This document shows, piece by piece, positions 18,071 to 27,496 of a stretch of DNA of 43,180 nucleotides. The DNA is taken from the NCBI GenBank assembly GCA_913020075.1, contig CAJWAE010000009.1:1-43180 (forward strand), read 5' to 3'. The notes under the pieces are model-generated. The model was not told the origin of the DNA and searched no databases. It worked only from the letters and a program-made list of their open reading frames with translations. The translations under genes were made by a program, and so were the position numbers. Each line of letters begins with the position of its first letter. The first letter of the stretch is position 1. The DNA is from an uncultured Flavobacteriaceae bacterium (GTDB taxonomy: Bacteria; Bacteroidota; Bacteroidia; Flavobacteriales; Flavobacteriaceae).

Positions 18071-19525
18071 ATGAAAAAAAATAAGCAGGACTCGAGAAGA
18101 AATTTTATCAAAAAAAGTGTAATCGCTTCATCGATAATGATAGTTCCAAGAAATGTATTGGGAGGCCCAGGATATATTGCTCCTAGTGATCAACTTAATC
18201 TAGCTGCTATTGGTTCTGGCGGAAAAGGAGCTAGTGATATTAGTAATGCTTCAGTTCAAGGAAGAGAACGTGTGGTTGCTCTTTGTGATGTTGACTTTTC
18301 CGGAAGTGCATCTCGAACTGCAAAGAAATTTCCAAAAGCAAAACAATATGCTGATTATAGAGAGATGCTAGATAAAGAAAAAGATATTGATGCAGTTACC
18401 ATATCTACACCAGATCATATTCATGGACCTGCTGCATCTTTTTCGATGATGCGAGGTAAGCATGTATATGTTCAAAAGCCAATGACCCATAATATCAGTG
18501 AGGCACGACTTTTAACTAAAATGGCACGTGAACATAAAGTTGTTACTCAAATGGGAAACCAAGGAGGCTCTAACCCATTATTAAATATGGTTCAAAACTG
18601 GATAGATACCGATGCAGTGGGAGCAATTTCTGATGTAAAAATTTGGACGAATCGCCCTGTATGGCCTCAAGGAGTTTCAATGCCAAATCCAAATCCTAGT
18701 ATGAAGCCTGATGCATTAAATTGGGATTTATGGCTAGGTCCTGCAAAAGATAAGCTTTACACACCTAACATGCATCCGTTTAGCTGGAGAGGTTGGTGGG
18801 ATTATGGAACAGGAGCGCTAGGTGATGTTGGATGTCACTTAATAGATATTCCTTTCAGAACACTTGGCTTAAAGTACCCAACTGCTGCTGAATGTAGTGT
18901 AGGAAGTGTTTTTACTGAAATGTGGAATCCAGACTACCTTCCAGAAGGCTGTCCTCCTTCTTCATTAATTACAATTAATTTTGAAGCTACTCAAAAAAGT
19001 AAATCTCCAATTCAAATGTCATGGAGTGATGGTGGAATTAGACCTCCTCATCCCGAAATTATCCCTCCAAATAGTGATATAGGAGGAAACGATAGTCTAA
19101 ATGGTGTATTGATGATTGGGGAAAAAGGTATAATCTCTACAAATATTAACGATAGTTCTCCTCTTATGCCTAAATTATATCTTTATGATGGGTCTACTGA
19201 TTTTGGTCCTGAAGTAGAAGAAATGATTGAACCAGAATATGGTCACCAACGTAAATGGGTAGATGCTTGTAAGGCAGGATTTAATAGTAAAGAGCATTTG
19301 AATTTAACCTCATCCTTTGACTACGCTGGTCCAATGACAGAGACAGTATTAATGGGTAATCTAGCTATTCGAAGTTTTATGCTACGTGAAGAAAAATCAA
19401 ATGGTAAAATGGATTATTTTGCACGTAAAAAACTTTTATGGGATGGAGAGAATATGAAAATCACAAACATGGAAGCTGCTAATCAATTTGTAACTAGAGA
19501 TTACAGAAAAGGATTTACGTTATAA
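18071..19525 (+). CDS. Tat-exported Gfo/Idh/MocA family oxidoreductase
   Basis: A 484-residue protein. The twin-arginine signal SRRNFIKKSVIASSIMIVP begins at residue ~8. The NAD(P)-binding Rossmann domain follows (NLAAIGSGGKGASDI, then VVALCDVD), with the family hallmark KHVYVQKPMTHNISEA, normally EKP, here QKP. The C-terminal GFO_IDH_MocA domain includes WRGWWDYGTGALGDVGCHLIDIPF. This is the secreted Bacteroidota/Planctomycete subgroup. Members oxidise or epimerise sugars, or cleave glycosides through an NAD redox mechanism. Tat export implies folding with bound cofactor in the cytoplasm. Substrate is unknown, and no sugar operon is adjacent. Confidence 0.9.
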   Translation: MKKNKQDSRRNFIKKSVIASSIMIVPRNVLGGPGYIAPSDQLNLAAIGSGGKGASDISNASVQGRERVVALCDVDFSGSASRTAKKFPKAKQYADYREMLDKEKDIDAVTISTPDHIHGPAASFSMMRGKHVYVQKPMTHNISEARLLTKMAREHKVVTQMGNQGGSNPLLNMVQNWIDTDAVGAISDVKIWTNRPVWPQGVSMPNPNPSMKPDALNWDLWLGPAKDKLYTPNMHPFSWRGWWDYGTGALGDVGCHLIDIPFRTLGLKYPTAAECSVGSVFTEMWNPDYLPEGCPPSSLITINFEATQKSKSPIQMSWSDGGIRPPHPEIIPPNSDIGGNDSLNGVLMIGEKGIISTNINDSSPLMPKLYLYDGSTDFGPEVEEMIEPEYGHQRKWVDACKAGFNSKEHLNLTSSFDYAGPMTETVLMGNLAIRSFMLREEKSNGKMDYFARKKLLWDGENMKITNMEAANQFVTRDYRKGFTL

Positions 19526-19630
19526 TTATTTTTTTTAATACAACCTCTGTAATCGTCAAGACAGTGGTTTTTCAATAATAGTTTAATTCAAAATAAGCAT
19601 AAAAAGAGGTGCTGAACGCTTAATTTAGAT

Positions 19631-19638
19631 TACTTTTG
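19631..19638 (+). promoter_or_regulatory. Bacteroidota -7 box for the DEAD-box helicase gene
   Basis: TACTTTTG matches TAnnTTTG exactly and ends 17 bases before the ATG at 19656, implying a leader of roughly ten bases. No good -33 TTTG lies about 19 bases upstream, so only the -7 part is convincing. Confidence 0.5.
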
Positions 19639-19655
19639 CCGTCAGAATATTTATT

Positions 19656-21314
19656 ATGACAACTTTTAAATCCCTAGGATTGAACGAGCTACTTCTAAAA
19701 GCCGTTGAAAAGCTAGGATTTGAATCTCCAACGGAGGTTCAAGATAAAGTAATTCCTATATTACTAGAAAAGAATACAGATCTCGTAGCTCTTGCTCAAA
19801 CAGGAACAGGTAAAACGGCTGCTTTTGGATTCCCAATGCTCCAGAGAATTGATCCTAATAAAAGAACTACACAGGGGCTTATTCTTTCTCCAACTCGTGA
19901 ATTATGTCTCCAAATTACAAATGATATGGGGATCTATGGGCAAGGAATTAAAAATGTAAATATTGTAGCTATATATGGAGGAGCTAATATTACTGATCAA
20001 GCAAATAAAATTAGAAGAGGGGCTCAAATTGTTGTAGCCACACCTGGACGTTTAAAAGATATGATCCGTAGAAAACTAGTTGACATCAGCGCAATTGAGT
20101 ATTGTGTTCTTGATGAAGCGGATGAAATGCTAAATATGGGGTTTTATGAAGATATAAAATCTATTTTAACTCATACTCCTGCTAATAAAAGTTCTTGGCT
20201 TTTTTCTGCAACAATGCCCCCTGATGTTAATAAAATTGCAAAGAAATTTATGCATAATCCCATTGAAATTACTGTGGGAACAAAAAATTCAAGTGCAAAA
20301 AATATTGACCATCAGTATTTTATTGTTGGGGCAAGAGAACGTTATAATGCATTAAGAGCTGTAATAAGTATGAATCCTGAAATTTTTGGATGTGTTTTTT
20401 GCCGCACTAAAATCGAAACGCAAAAAGTGGCTGAAAAGCTAATTCAGGATGGATATAAAGCAGCAGCAATTCATGGTGATTTAAGTCAAAATCAACGAGA
20501 CTCAGTGATGCAATCTTTTAGAAAGAAGAAAATCCAAATGCTCATTGCTACAGATGTCGCTGCTCGAGGTATTGATGTTGATGATATAACACATGTTGTA
20601 AATTACCAACTTCCAGATGAAATCGAAATCTATACTCATCGAAGTGGAAGAACTGGACGTGCAGGAAAATTAGGTACTTCTATAATTTTTGTAACAAAAT
20701 CTGATAGAAGAAAAATAAAACTAATTGAAAACAAACTACAAACTACGTTAACAGAAGTACAGATGCCTTCTCCACAAGAAGTTTTTACATCTAAGATTGA
20801 CCATTGGGTTGGGCAAATAAAAAATACACCTGTCAAAAGTGACTTGCAATCTTATTTACCTAACGTAAATAAGTCTCTTGAAGATCTTACAAAAGAAAAT
20901 TTAATTGAATTAATTCTTTCAAAAGAATTTAGATCCTTTGACCTTAATCCAAAAATTTCAGAATTTAGTCGAGAAAGTTCTTCAGAAGGCCGTTCAGATA
21001 GAAAAATTAATGCACCCAAAGACAAAGACCGTTTTTTTATAAATGTAGGAGCTCGAGATAAATATGAATGGACTACTCTAAAAGACTTCTTACGTTCATT
21101 TTTAAAATTAGGACAAGATGATGTTTTTCAAGTAGAAGTAATGAAAAACTTTTCTTTCTTCTCCACACACAATAAACACAGAGATTTGGTTCTTAAATCT
21201 TTTGATAATTTTATGTTAGACGAAAGAAAAGTAAGTGTAGAGTTAACAAAAAAAGGTAGGACTTTTTCTTCTCCACAAAAAAACTTTAAAAAGAAAAAGC
21301 CTCGTTTTAAATAA
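19656..21314 (+). CDS. deaD: DEAD-box ATP-dependent RNA helicase with DbpA-type RNA-binding tail
   Basis: A 552-residue protein with the full helicase motif set: Q motif (FESPTEVQ), Walker A AQTGTGKTAAFG, PTREL, TPGRL, DEAD, SAT, ARGIDVDD and HRSGRTGRAG. After the RecA domains comes a ~100-residue linker, then a DbpA-like RNA recognition fold near residues 455-530 (RFFINVGARDKYEWTTLKDF), and a basic tail (FKKKKPRFK). This architecture fits DeaD/CsdA-type helicases that remodel ribosomal and structured RNA, often induced by cold. The symbol reflects best family fit. It is monocistronic, and downstream lies only a desaturase remnant. Confidence 0.92.
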   Translation: MTTFKSLGLNELLLKAVEKLGFESPTEVQDKVIPILLEKNTDLVALAQTGTGKTAAFGFPMLQRIDPNKRTTQGLILSPTRELCLQITNDMGIYGQGIKNVNIVAIYGGANITDQANKIRRGAQIVVATPGRLKDMIRRKLVDISAIEYCVLDEADEMLNMGFYEDIKSILTHTPANKSSWLFSATMPPDVNKIAKKFMHNPIEITVGTKNSSAKNIDHQYFIVGARERYNALRAVISMNPEIFGCVFCRTKIETQKVAEKLIQDGYKAAAIHGDLSQNQRDSVMQSFRKKKIQMLIATDVAARGIDVDDITHVVNYQLPDEIEIYTHRSGRTGRAGKLGTSIIFVTKSDRRKIKLIENKLQTTLTEVQMPSPQEVFTSKIDHWVGQIKNTPVKSDLQSYLPNVNKSLEDLTKENLIELILSKEFRSFDLNPKISEFSRESSSEGRSDRKINAPKDKDRFFINVGARDKYEWTTLKDFLRSFLKLGQDDVFQVEVMKNFSFFSTHNKHRDLVLKSFDNFMLDERKVSVELTKKGRTFSSPQKNFKKKKPRFK

Positions 21315-21386
21315 TATTCATATTATAAGCATCCAGATATTTCTGTAGCTAACTAAATCGCCGTGATCTTGTAACATTAACTTGCT

Positions 21387-21779
21387 ATGATTAGAAATTT
21401 CATTACTGGAACTAATATTGGTCTTGTAATGTTTTATCAAGCATTATCTCATTTTTCAACTCAATTCAACCATGCTTATAGTAGAGTACCCAAGAAAATC
21501 GATTATTTTTAGAGTTATTTCATAGTACCTCCAGATATACACAAAACACATCATCATTATCGTTTACCCTGATACTGATTCAAATTATGGAAATATATTT
21601 TCTTTTTGGGATCGGCTTTTTGTCACTTATATGTATTTTGAAAGAGAAAAATTAGATTCTTGAGTAGATTTTTTTTTGATGAAAAAGCAAATCAAAAAAT
21701 TGGCGAACTTCTAAAACAGCCTTTTCAAGCTTACTCTAAACCAACGCTAACAAAAAAATTAAGAAAAAATATTTATTAG
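21387..21779 (+). pseudogene. Decayed C-terminal part of a sterol desaturase / fatty acid hydroxylase family gene
   Basis: Translating in pieces gives family-typical sequence: MFYQALSHFSTQFNHA, VPPDIHKTHHHYRLP (the HxxHH histidine box), then DTDSNYGNIFSFWDRLFVTY, then IGELLKQPFQAYSKP to the stop at 21777-21779. The pieces sit in different frames. Lesions are an in-frame TAG at 21510-21512, a one-base shift at 21570, a TGA at 21661-21663, and a one-base shift in the T run around 21670-21677. The membrane N-terminal half is missing; only ~70 unreadable bases separate it from the helicase. The 3' end overlaps hisS by 21 bases in convergent orientation. Neighbouring genes of 450-950 codons are intact, so sequencing error is an unlikely cause. 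Confidence 0.82.
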
Positions 21780-23129
21780 ATCAGTAAGAGGATATGTGGT
21801 TTGTGTTCCGCTTTCCATATCTTTTAAAACAAAATTTTTCGCAGCTACTTCATCTGGTCCTATCATAACAACATTATTAATTTCCTTTTGATTAGCATAT
21901 CCTAATTGTTTTTTGAGTTTGGCTTCAGAAGGATATAATTCAGATGAAATATTTTTATTTCGTAATTGTGAAACACATGAATATGCCAATTCAACTGAAC
22001 CTTTACCAAAATTAACAAAAAGTACTTTAGTTTTTGTAAGTAAAGCTTTTGGGAAAAGATCCAATGCCTCCATTACTAAATAAATACGTTCAAAACCAAA
22101 AGAAACACCGATACCACTCATGTTTTTCAAACCAAAAGTCTCGGTTAAGTTATCGTAACGTCCTCCTCCTCCAATAGAGCCTATTTTAACGTCTTTTGGA
22201 GCACTTACCTCGACAATCATTCCGGTATAATAATGCAAACCTCTTGCTAGGGTTAAATCAAAATCAATTACAATTGTTTTTAACAAATTTGAATCCAGTT
22301 GTTTTAAGACAAATTCTAATTCATTAATACCTTCAATACCATCACTTTGTCGAGCTAAAAGATTTTTGAGTTTTTTTAATTGGTCAGAAGAATTTCCACT
22401 AATATTAATCAATTCATTTAAAATCTCAAGAGATGATTCAGAAAAGCCCTTTTCTTTTAACTCGATGAAAATTCCTTCTTTACCAACTTTATCTAATTTA
22501 TCAAGTGCAATAGTAAAATCGACTAACCTTTCTTCAGCGCCAAGAAGCCCAGCTATACCAGATATTATTTTTCGATGATTTACTTTCAGACGAACTCCTT
22601 CAATTTTTAGATTAAAAAAAGCATAATCATAAAGTGATAAGACCTCAATTTCTTGCCACAAAGAACGTTCTCCTACTATATCAGCATCACATTGGTAAAA
22701 CTCTTGAAACCTTCCATGCTGTGGACGATCTGCACGCCAGACAGGCTGTATCTGATATCGTCTAAAAGGAAATGTTAACTCATTTTGATGTTGAGCTACG
22801 TAACGAGCAAAAGGTACTGTAAGGTCGTAACGTAATGCCTTTTCAGTAAGCGAGCGAGCAAATTTTTGTAAAAAGCCTTTATTTAGTGAATCAATATCAG
22901 CTTTTTTTATTTTTTGTCCAGAGTTTAAAATCTTAAATAAAAGACGATCTCCTTCTTCACCATATACTCCTGAAAGAGTCTCTATCCTTTCAAATGATGG
23001 AGTTTCAATAGGCTCAAATCCAAAGTGTTCAAAAGTGTTTTGTAAAATAGATTTAATGAAATTTCTTCGTGCAATTTCAATTGCAGAAAAATCTCTAGTA
23101 CCTTTTAATGTTGATGGTTTAATTGCCAT
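21759..23129 (-). CDS. hisS: Histidyl-tRNA synthetase
   Basis: A 456-residue class II synthetase that charges tRNA-His. The class II motif 2 is in FRRYQIQPVWRADRPQHGRF followed by EFYQCDADIVG. The histidine-specific signature is LARGLHYYTGMIVEV, and motif 3 is SGIGVSFGFERIYL. The C-terminal anticodon-binding domain runs from about residue 365 (TKVLFVNFGK, IGPDEVAAKNFVLKDM). The start GTRDFSA segment right after the N-terminal Lys-rich stretch is typical. It lies 26 bases downstream of the DUF6495 gene on the same strand and may be co-transcribed with it. Its 3' end overlaps the desaturase remnant. Confidence 0.97.
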   Translation of the reverse strand: MAIKPSTLKGTRDFSAIEIARRNFIKSILQNTFEHFGFEPIETPSFERIETLSGVYGEEGDRLLFKILNSGQKIKKADIDSLNKGFLQKFARSLTEKALRYDLTVPFARYVAQHQNELTFPFRRYQIQPVWRADRPQHGRFQEFYQCDADIVGERSLWQEIEVLSLYDYAFFNLKIEGVRLKVNHRKIISGIAGLLGAEERLVDFTIALDKLDKVGKEGIFIELKEKGFSESSLEILNELINISGNSSDQLKKLKNLLARQSDGIEGINELEFVLKQLDSNLLKTIVIDFDLTLARGLHYYTGMIVEVSAPKDVKIGSIGGGGRYDNLTETFGLKNMSGIGVSFGFERIYLVMEALDLFPKALLTKTKVLFVNFGKGSVELAYSCVSQLRNKNISSELYPSEAKLKKQLGYANQKEINNVVMIGPDEVAAKNFVLKDMESGTQTTYPLTDLINIFS

Positions 23130-23155
23130 ATTAGATGTTGAAATACAAATATCAT

Positions 23156-23638
23156 TTATTTTATCGAGTTGGGAAAATAACTTTTTAACCCTTCATACTG
23201 AATGCCCTTAGAAAGTAAAGCGCCCTTTAATAAATTAGAATAAATAAATTCATTTCTAGATTTTTCATAGATTTTAGAGTCTCTATATAGGATAACATAA
23301 TCAGTTTTAATATTATCTAACATCCATTGGAAGCCTTTTTTAGTTAATAAATCACATGATTTACTATTAACTTTGACGACTATAACATCAACATTTACTT
23401 TACCTGCATGAAATAAAAATAATTTATCATTTGTTATGAAATCTAAATACGAACATTTTTGGATGATTTTTTCCCAAACTAAGTCACTAAAATCATCCAA
23501 AAAGGTACTCACAGAAGATGAGTTATTCTGTTTAATATGATCCCATTTGACTTTATCAATACCATTAGTGGTAAGAAAAACCGAAAATTCTTCATGCATT
23601 TCATGAAATTGTTCTTGGGTAAGACGATGATACTTCAT
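23156..23638 (-). CDS. DUF6495 family protein
   Basis: A 160-residue cytoplasmic protein with no signal or membrane segment. The opening MKYHRLTQEQFHEMHEEFSV and the later DLLTKKGFQWMLDN are the parts I recognise as the Bacteroidota-restricted DUF6495 family. Its function is unknown. Conserved acidic and aromatic residues in DFSDLVWE and LFLFHAGK suggest a compact alpha/beta fold. It sits between the rplI terminator and hisS. The T-run of that terminator ends only about 15 bases before this ATG, so it needs either terminator read-through or a promoter lying within the terminator or rplI. Confidence 0.75.
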   Translation of the reverse strand: MKYHRLTQEQFHEMHEEFSVFLTTNGIDKVKWDHIKQNNSSSVSTFLDDFSDLVWEKIIQKCSYLDFITNDKLFLFHAGKVNVDVIVVKVNSKSCDLLTKKGFQWMLDNIKTDYVILYRDSKIYEKSRNEFIYSNLLKGALLSKGIQYEGLKSYFPNSIK

Positions 23639-23653
23639 TATTTAAAAGAAGAT

Positions 23654-23680
23654 AAAAAAAAACCCACATAAATGTGGGTT
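23654..23680 (-). terminator. Rho-independent terminator of the rpsF-rpsR-rplI operon
   Basis: On the minus strand AACCCACATTTATGTGGGTT (23661-23680) forms a strong perfect hairpin followed by a T run. It starts 8 bases after the rplI stop codon. Confidence 0.88.
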
Positions 23681-23687
23681 TGAATTT

Positions 23688-24146
23688 TTATTTTGATTTG
23701 GTATCAGGAACAATCTCAAATGGTAAAGCAAAACTCACTTCACGGTGTAATCGAATTGTAGCTTCATATTTACCTAAACGTTTAATAGTTTTTCCTGGAA
23801 GCGATATTTGATTTTTATCAATCTTAGAAGCTTTTCCACTAATAGCTGAAGCAATATCAGCATTAGAAACAGAACCAAATAATTTGTCTCCAGAACCTAC
23901 TTTTGAAGTAATTTTAATTTTAAGAGCTTTTATATCTTCTGCTCTTAATTTAGCGGCATCAACTATTGATTTTTCCTTAAAAGCACGTTGCTTTATGTTT
24001 TCAGCGAGTACTTTACGAGCTGGAACAGTAGCCATAACAGCCTGTCCTTGAGGTATTAAAAAGTTTCGGCCATAACCATTTTTGACACTCACGACTTCGT
24101 CTTTAAATCCAAGATTTTGGACATCTTTCTTTAATATTAATTCCAT
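23688..24146 (-). CDS. rplI: 50S ribosomal protein L9
   Basis: A 152-residue protein. The N-terminal domain has the L9 signature in MELILKKDVQNLGFKDEVV followed by VKNGYGRNFLIPQGQAV, which contacts 23S rRNA. A long connecting helix (~residues 45-75) and the C-terminal domain (KLFGSVSNADIASAI, IKRLGKYEATIRLHREV) follow. Length is normal. It is the last gene of the S6-S18-L9 operon, starting 13 bases after rpsR, and is directly followed by a hairpin terminator. Confidence 0.98.
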   Translation of the reverse strand: MELILKKDVQNLGFKDEVVSVKNGYGRNFLIPQGQAVMATVPARKVLAENIKQRAFKEKSIVDAAKLRAEDIKALKIKITSKVGSGDKLFGSVSNADIASAISGKASKIDKNQISLPGKTIKRLGKYEATIRLHREVSFALPFEIVPDTKSK

Positions 24147-24159
24147 AATAAGTGTTTTG

Positions 24160-24456
24160 TTATTTTAACATATCAGCTACATAAGGCATTATAGCCAAAT
24201 GACGTGCTCTTTTAACGGCAATAGAAACTTTACGTTGATACTTCAAAGAAGTACCTGTCAATCTTCTAGGTAAAATTTTACCCTGCTCGTTTACAAACTT
24301 GATTAAGAAATCTGGATCTTTATAATCAACATACTTGATCCCTGTACGCTTAAACCGACAGTATTTTTTCTGAGTAGAGGTATCAATATTTAATGGTGTT
24401 AAATAACGGATTTCACCTTCTTTTTTTCCTGAATTTTGTTCTTCTATCTTAGACAT
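24160..24456 (-). CDS. rpsR: 30S ribosomal protein S18
   Basis: A 98-residue protein. The core [20 protein letters not shown], the segment around [16 protein letters not shown], and the basic [18 protein letters not shown] are the S18 rRNA- and S6-binding parts. Its N-terminus has a short charged extension ([17 protein letters not shown]) common in Bacteroidota. It starts 3 bases after the rpsF stop, and S18 heterodimerises with S6, the product of that upstream gene. Confidence 0.98.
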   Translation of the reverse strand: MSKIEEQNSGKKEGEIRYLTPLNIDTSTQKKYCRFKRTGIKYVDYKDPDFLIKFVNEQGKILPRRLTGTSLKYQRKVSIAVKRARHLAIMPYVADMLK

Positions 24457-24459
24457 TGT

Positions 24460-24804
24460 TTATACTTTTGATTTTGCTTTATTCTTTTTTCTTCTTTTTT
24501 CAGCCCAAGCTAATGAGTGCTTGTCAAGTTTGACAGTTAGGTAACGCATGACGCGTTCGTCACGGCGGAATTCAACCTCCAAAGCTGATACAACTTCGTT
24601 TGGTGCAGCATATTCAAAAAGATGATAGAAGCCACTCTTCTTATTTTCAATAGGATAAGCTAATCTTTTGAGACCCCAGTTTTCTTGGCTTGTAAAGGAG
24701 CCTTCCTGGGTCTTAATAAAGTCTACATACTTTTGAACTGCCTCCTCAATCTGACTTTCAGAGAGAACGGGATTTAAAATGAAAACAGTTTCATAATGAT
24801 TCAT
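24460..24804 (-). CDS. rpsF: 30S ribosomal protein S6
   Basis: A 114-residue protein with the ferredoxin-like S6 fold: MNHYETVFILNPVLSE, WGLKRLAYPIENKKSGFYHL, RRDERVMRYLTVKL. The basic tail (KRRKKNKAKSKV) is typical. It is the first gene of the operon. A textbook Bacteroidota promoter lies immediately upstream, giving a leader of under 20 bases, so the classical S6:S18-binding leader motif would have to be very short or absent. Confidence 0.98.
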   Translation of the reverse strand: MNHYETVFILNPVLSESQIEEAVQKYVDFIKTQEGSFTSQENWGLKRLAYPIENKKSGFYHLFEYAAPNEVVSALEVEFRRDERVMRYLTVKLDKHSLAWAEKRRKKNKAKSKV

Positions 24805-24823
24805 ATATATTAATTTTGGATGG

Positions 24824-24857
24824 CAAAAATAGTCTAATAAGTACAGTATTCCAAAAA
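24824..24857 (-). promoter_or_regulatory. Promoter of the rpsF operon
   Basis: On the minus strand the -7 box TATTTTTG (24824-24831) matches TAnnTTTG. A TTTTTGG -33 element (24851-24857) lies 19 bases upstream. The ATG of rpsF is 19 bases downstream of the -7 box. Confidence 0.75.
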
Positions 24858-25021
24858 TATCAGCCTTTTAAATAACTTACAATGAAGAATATTTATTGCC
24901 ATTCCTGGTTTGTTTTAGCATTATTGATCAAAATATAATTAAGGAAATGCAAATTTAAAAGTATATTTATTTGGTAAAATTAAGTCCTAAAAAACTATTT
25001 TCTTACTCATATACTGATGGA

Positions 25022-27496
25022 TTAGTAAGGATCAACATCAAAATTTATACGAGTAGATCTAAAAACAGATATAGCCTGAAAACTCTTATAACTTCTTTTT
25101 AAGAGTTTTTTTAAATCTATTGGGGTTAATTTTTCGTCTATTTTAATAATCAACTGTTTATGATATAGATTTCTAATCCTAGAAACAGCTGGGAAAACTG
25201 GACCTAAAAGAGATCCATTATATGATTGCTTAATAACATTGTAAAACCAGTCTGACGCCATATTAACCGTTTCAAACTGACGACTTTTAAAAGTAATTCT
25301 TATCATACGATAGTAAGGAGGATATCGGTATTCGTGACGTTCTTTTTTCTGATTATCATAAAAACTTTCATAGTCATGATCTATCACTTGTCTTAAAATA
25401 GGATGATTAGGCTGATATGTTTGAATTAAGACTTTACCTATTTCGTCAGATCGTCCAGAACGTCCAGCAACTTGACACAACATTTGATAGCTCCGCTCAT
25501 GCGCTCTAAAATCTGGGAAATTTAAGACATGATCAGCATTAATTACTCCTACAAGTAAAACATTTTTAAAATCTAGCCCTTTAACCACCATTTGAGTTCC
25601 TACTAAAATCTGAATTTCTTCTTTAATGAAAGATTCAATCAAATTATCAAAATCCCATTTTCCTCGGGTACTATCCCAATCCATTCTAGCTACAGTACTA
25701 GCTGGAAAAAAAGTTTTTATTTGTTCTTCTATTTGTTGGGTGCCTACTCCTTTTGTGGTTATTGTAGACATACCACATGCATGACATTGTTCAGGCATAG
25801 AAATATTATATCCACAATAATGACAGCGCAACTGATTCTTTATTTGATGATAAGTTAATGAGACATCACATTGAGTACATTGGGGAGAATGTCCACAGCT
25901 CGTACATTCAGAAATAGGGGCATATCCTCTTCTGTTTTGAAATAAAATTATCTGCTTGCCAAGCTCTAAGGTCTTTTTTATAGCTTCAATTAATGAAAAA
26001 GAAAACATCCCTTTCATTGTTTTTTTAAGATGAGCTTCTTTTAGATTAACCAACTCAATCTTAGGAAGTGCGACTCCTCCAAAACGCTCTGTTAACTTTA
26101 CCCAACCATACTTACCATTTCTAACATTTTCTGCAGTTTCTATAGAAGGGGTAGCACTTCCCAAAAGAACTTTTGCACTCATTTTTTTGGCTAAAAAAAT
26201 AGCACTGTCTCTTGCTTGATAACGAGGTGCTGGATCAAACTGCTTATAAGAGTTTTCGTGCTCCTCATCTACTATCACAAGTCCTAGGTTCTGAAAAGGC
26301 AAAAGAACTGCAGAACGGGCACCTACAATAATTTGACCATCCACGCCTGTCTTTAAAACTTTTCGCCAAACCTCTGTTCTTTCATGAATCGAATACTTAG
26401 AGTGATATACTGAGACCTGATCACCAAAACGAGCAGCTAATCGATTTACAATTTGAGACGTTAATGATATTTCAGGCAAAAGGTAGAGCACCTGATTTCC
26501 TTTATCAATTTGAGCTTCAATCAATTTAATATAAACTTCTGTTTTTCCTGAAGCTGTTACTCCTTCAAGAAGAACTACATCTTTTTGAATAAAAGAAGTG
26601 GTTATTTCAGTTAATGCAGATTTTTGAGAAGTAGAAAGTTCTTTAGGTTGAATGTTTTCTTTTTGTTGCCGAATTAACAAACGATTTTCTTCTTGAAAAT
26701 TTTCTTCTAAAACTGACTTATCTATTAATGCTTTAATATTTCCACTACTGGCACCTGTATTATTCTTAAGATCAGATACTTTATGCCAAGTTTCATATGA
26801 TCCTCCACCAGATAATATTCCCATTAAAACTATTAATTGTTTTGGAGCCTTTTTTAATGAATCAAAAAGAATTTGTAATTCAGATTCTTTTTGGTAAGCT
26901 ACTAATAACCTTACGAATCGTACTTTTTTGGGTATGAATTTTTCTTCTAACTTTTGGTGGATTTTAGCCACTTGCTTTTCAAGCATGTCTAAAACCAGTG
27001 GCATGACCTTTTTTCGATCTGTAATCTGACTAATTTCATCAAGAGTTAAGGATTGATTTTGTAGAGCTTCATAAACAAGAAATTGTTCATTCGAGAGTGT
27101 TTCTAATTTTTCTTCATTAACATCACATTTCACTAATACAGTTTGACTTTCTATTAGTAATGCTGCAGGTAAACAAGCACGCATAATTTCACCTAACGTA
27201 CACATATAATAACTCGATATCCAAAGCCAAAACTCAAATTGTATTTCTGTTACTGTGGGCTCTTGATCAAGAATTAGAACTATCGGCTTAGGATCATAAG
27301 TTTGGGGAGATACTTGGTGTACTCTTGTAACAATGGCAGTATAGATTTTTTGTTTACCAAAAGGAACTGCAACTCTAAATCCTGGCGCCAAAACTAATGC
27401 TTGTGCACTATTTATTGAATAAGTGTATGCCTTAGGTAGTGCTAAAGGAAGCAATACGTCTATAAACCCATGGACTTCAATATCTTCAATCTCCAT
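25022..27496 (-). CDS. priA: Primosomal replication restart helicase PriA
   Basis: An 824-residue 3'-5' DNA helicase that reloads the replisome at collapsed forks. The N-terminal 3'-binding domain (VLLPLALPKAYTYSI, RVAVPFGKQKIYTAIV) is followed by Walker A LEGVTASGKTEVYI, the DEEH box in VIVDEEHENSYKQ, and LLGSATPS. Zinc-binding cysteines CTSCGHSPQCTQC and CHYCGYNISMPEQCHAC come next, with helicase domain 2 (ILVGTQMVVKGLDFKNV, QVAGRSGR). Length is slightly above E. coli PriA (732). It overlaps the upstream yihY-like gene by 11 bases on the same strand, indicating translational coupling. Confidence 0.97.
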   Translation of the reverse strand: MEIEDIEVHGFIDVLLPLALPKAYTYSINSAQALVLAPGFRVAVPFGKQKIYTAIVTRVHQVSPQTYDPKPIVLILDQEPTVTEIQFEFWLWISSYYMCTLGEIMRACLPAALLIESQTVLVKCDVNEEKLETLSNEQFLVYEALQNQSLTLDEISQITDRKKVMPLVLDMLEKQVAKIHQKLEEKFIPKKVRFVRLLVAYQKESELQILFDSLKKAPKQLIVLMGILSGGGSYETWHKVSDLKNNTGASSGNIKALIDKSVLEENFQEENRLLIRQQKENIQPKELSTSQKSALTEITTSFIQKDVVLLEGVTASGKTEVYIKLIEAQIDKGNQVLYLLPEISLTSQIVNRLAARFGDQVSVYHSKYSIHERTEVWRKVLKTGVDGQIIVGARSAVLLPFQNLGLVIVDEEHENSYKQFDPAPRYQARDSAIFLAKKMSAKVLLGSATPSIETAENVRNGKYGWVKLTERFGGVALPKIELVNLKEAHLKKTMKGMFSFSLIEAIKKTLELGKQIILFQNRRGYAPISECTSCGHSPQCTQCDVSLTYHQIKNQLRCHYCGYNISMPEQCHACGMSTITTKGVGTQQIEEQIKTFFPASTVARMDWDSTRGKWDFDNLIESFIKEEIQILVGTQMVVKGLDFKNVLLVGVINADHVLNFPDFRAHERSYQMLCQVAGRSGRSDEIGKVLIQTYQPNHPILRQVIDHDYESFYDNQKKERHEYRYPPYYRMIRITFKSRQFETVNMASDWFYNVIKQSYNGSLLGPVFPAVSRIRNLYHKQLIIKIDEKLTPIDLKKLLKRSYKSFQAISVFRSTRINFDVDPY

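Noticed and set aside
21387-21779. Programmed frameshifting in the desaturase remnant
   Set aside because: Four lesions of different types plus loss of the N-terminal half fit decay, not recoding.
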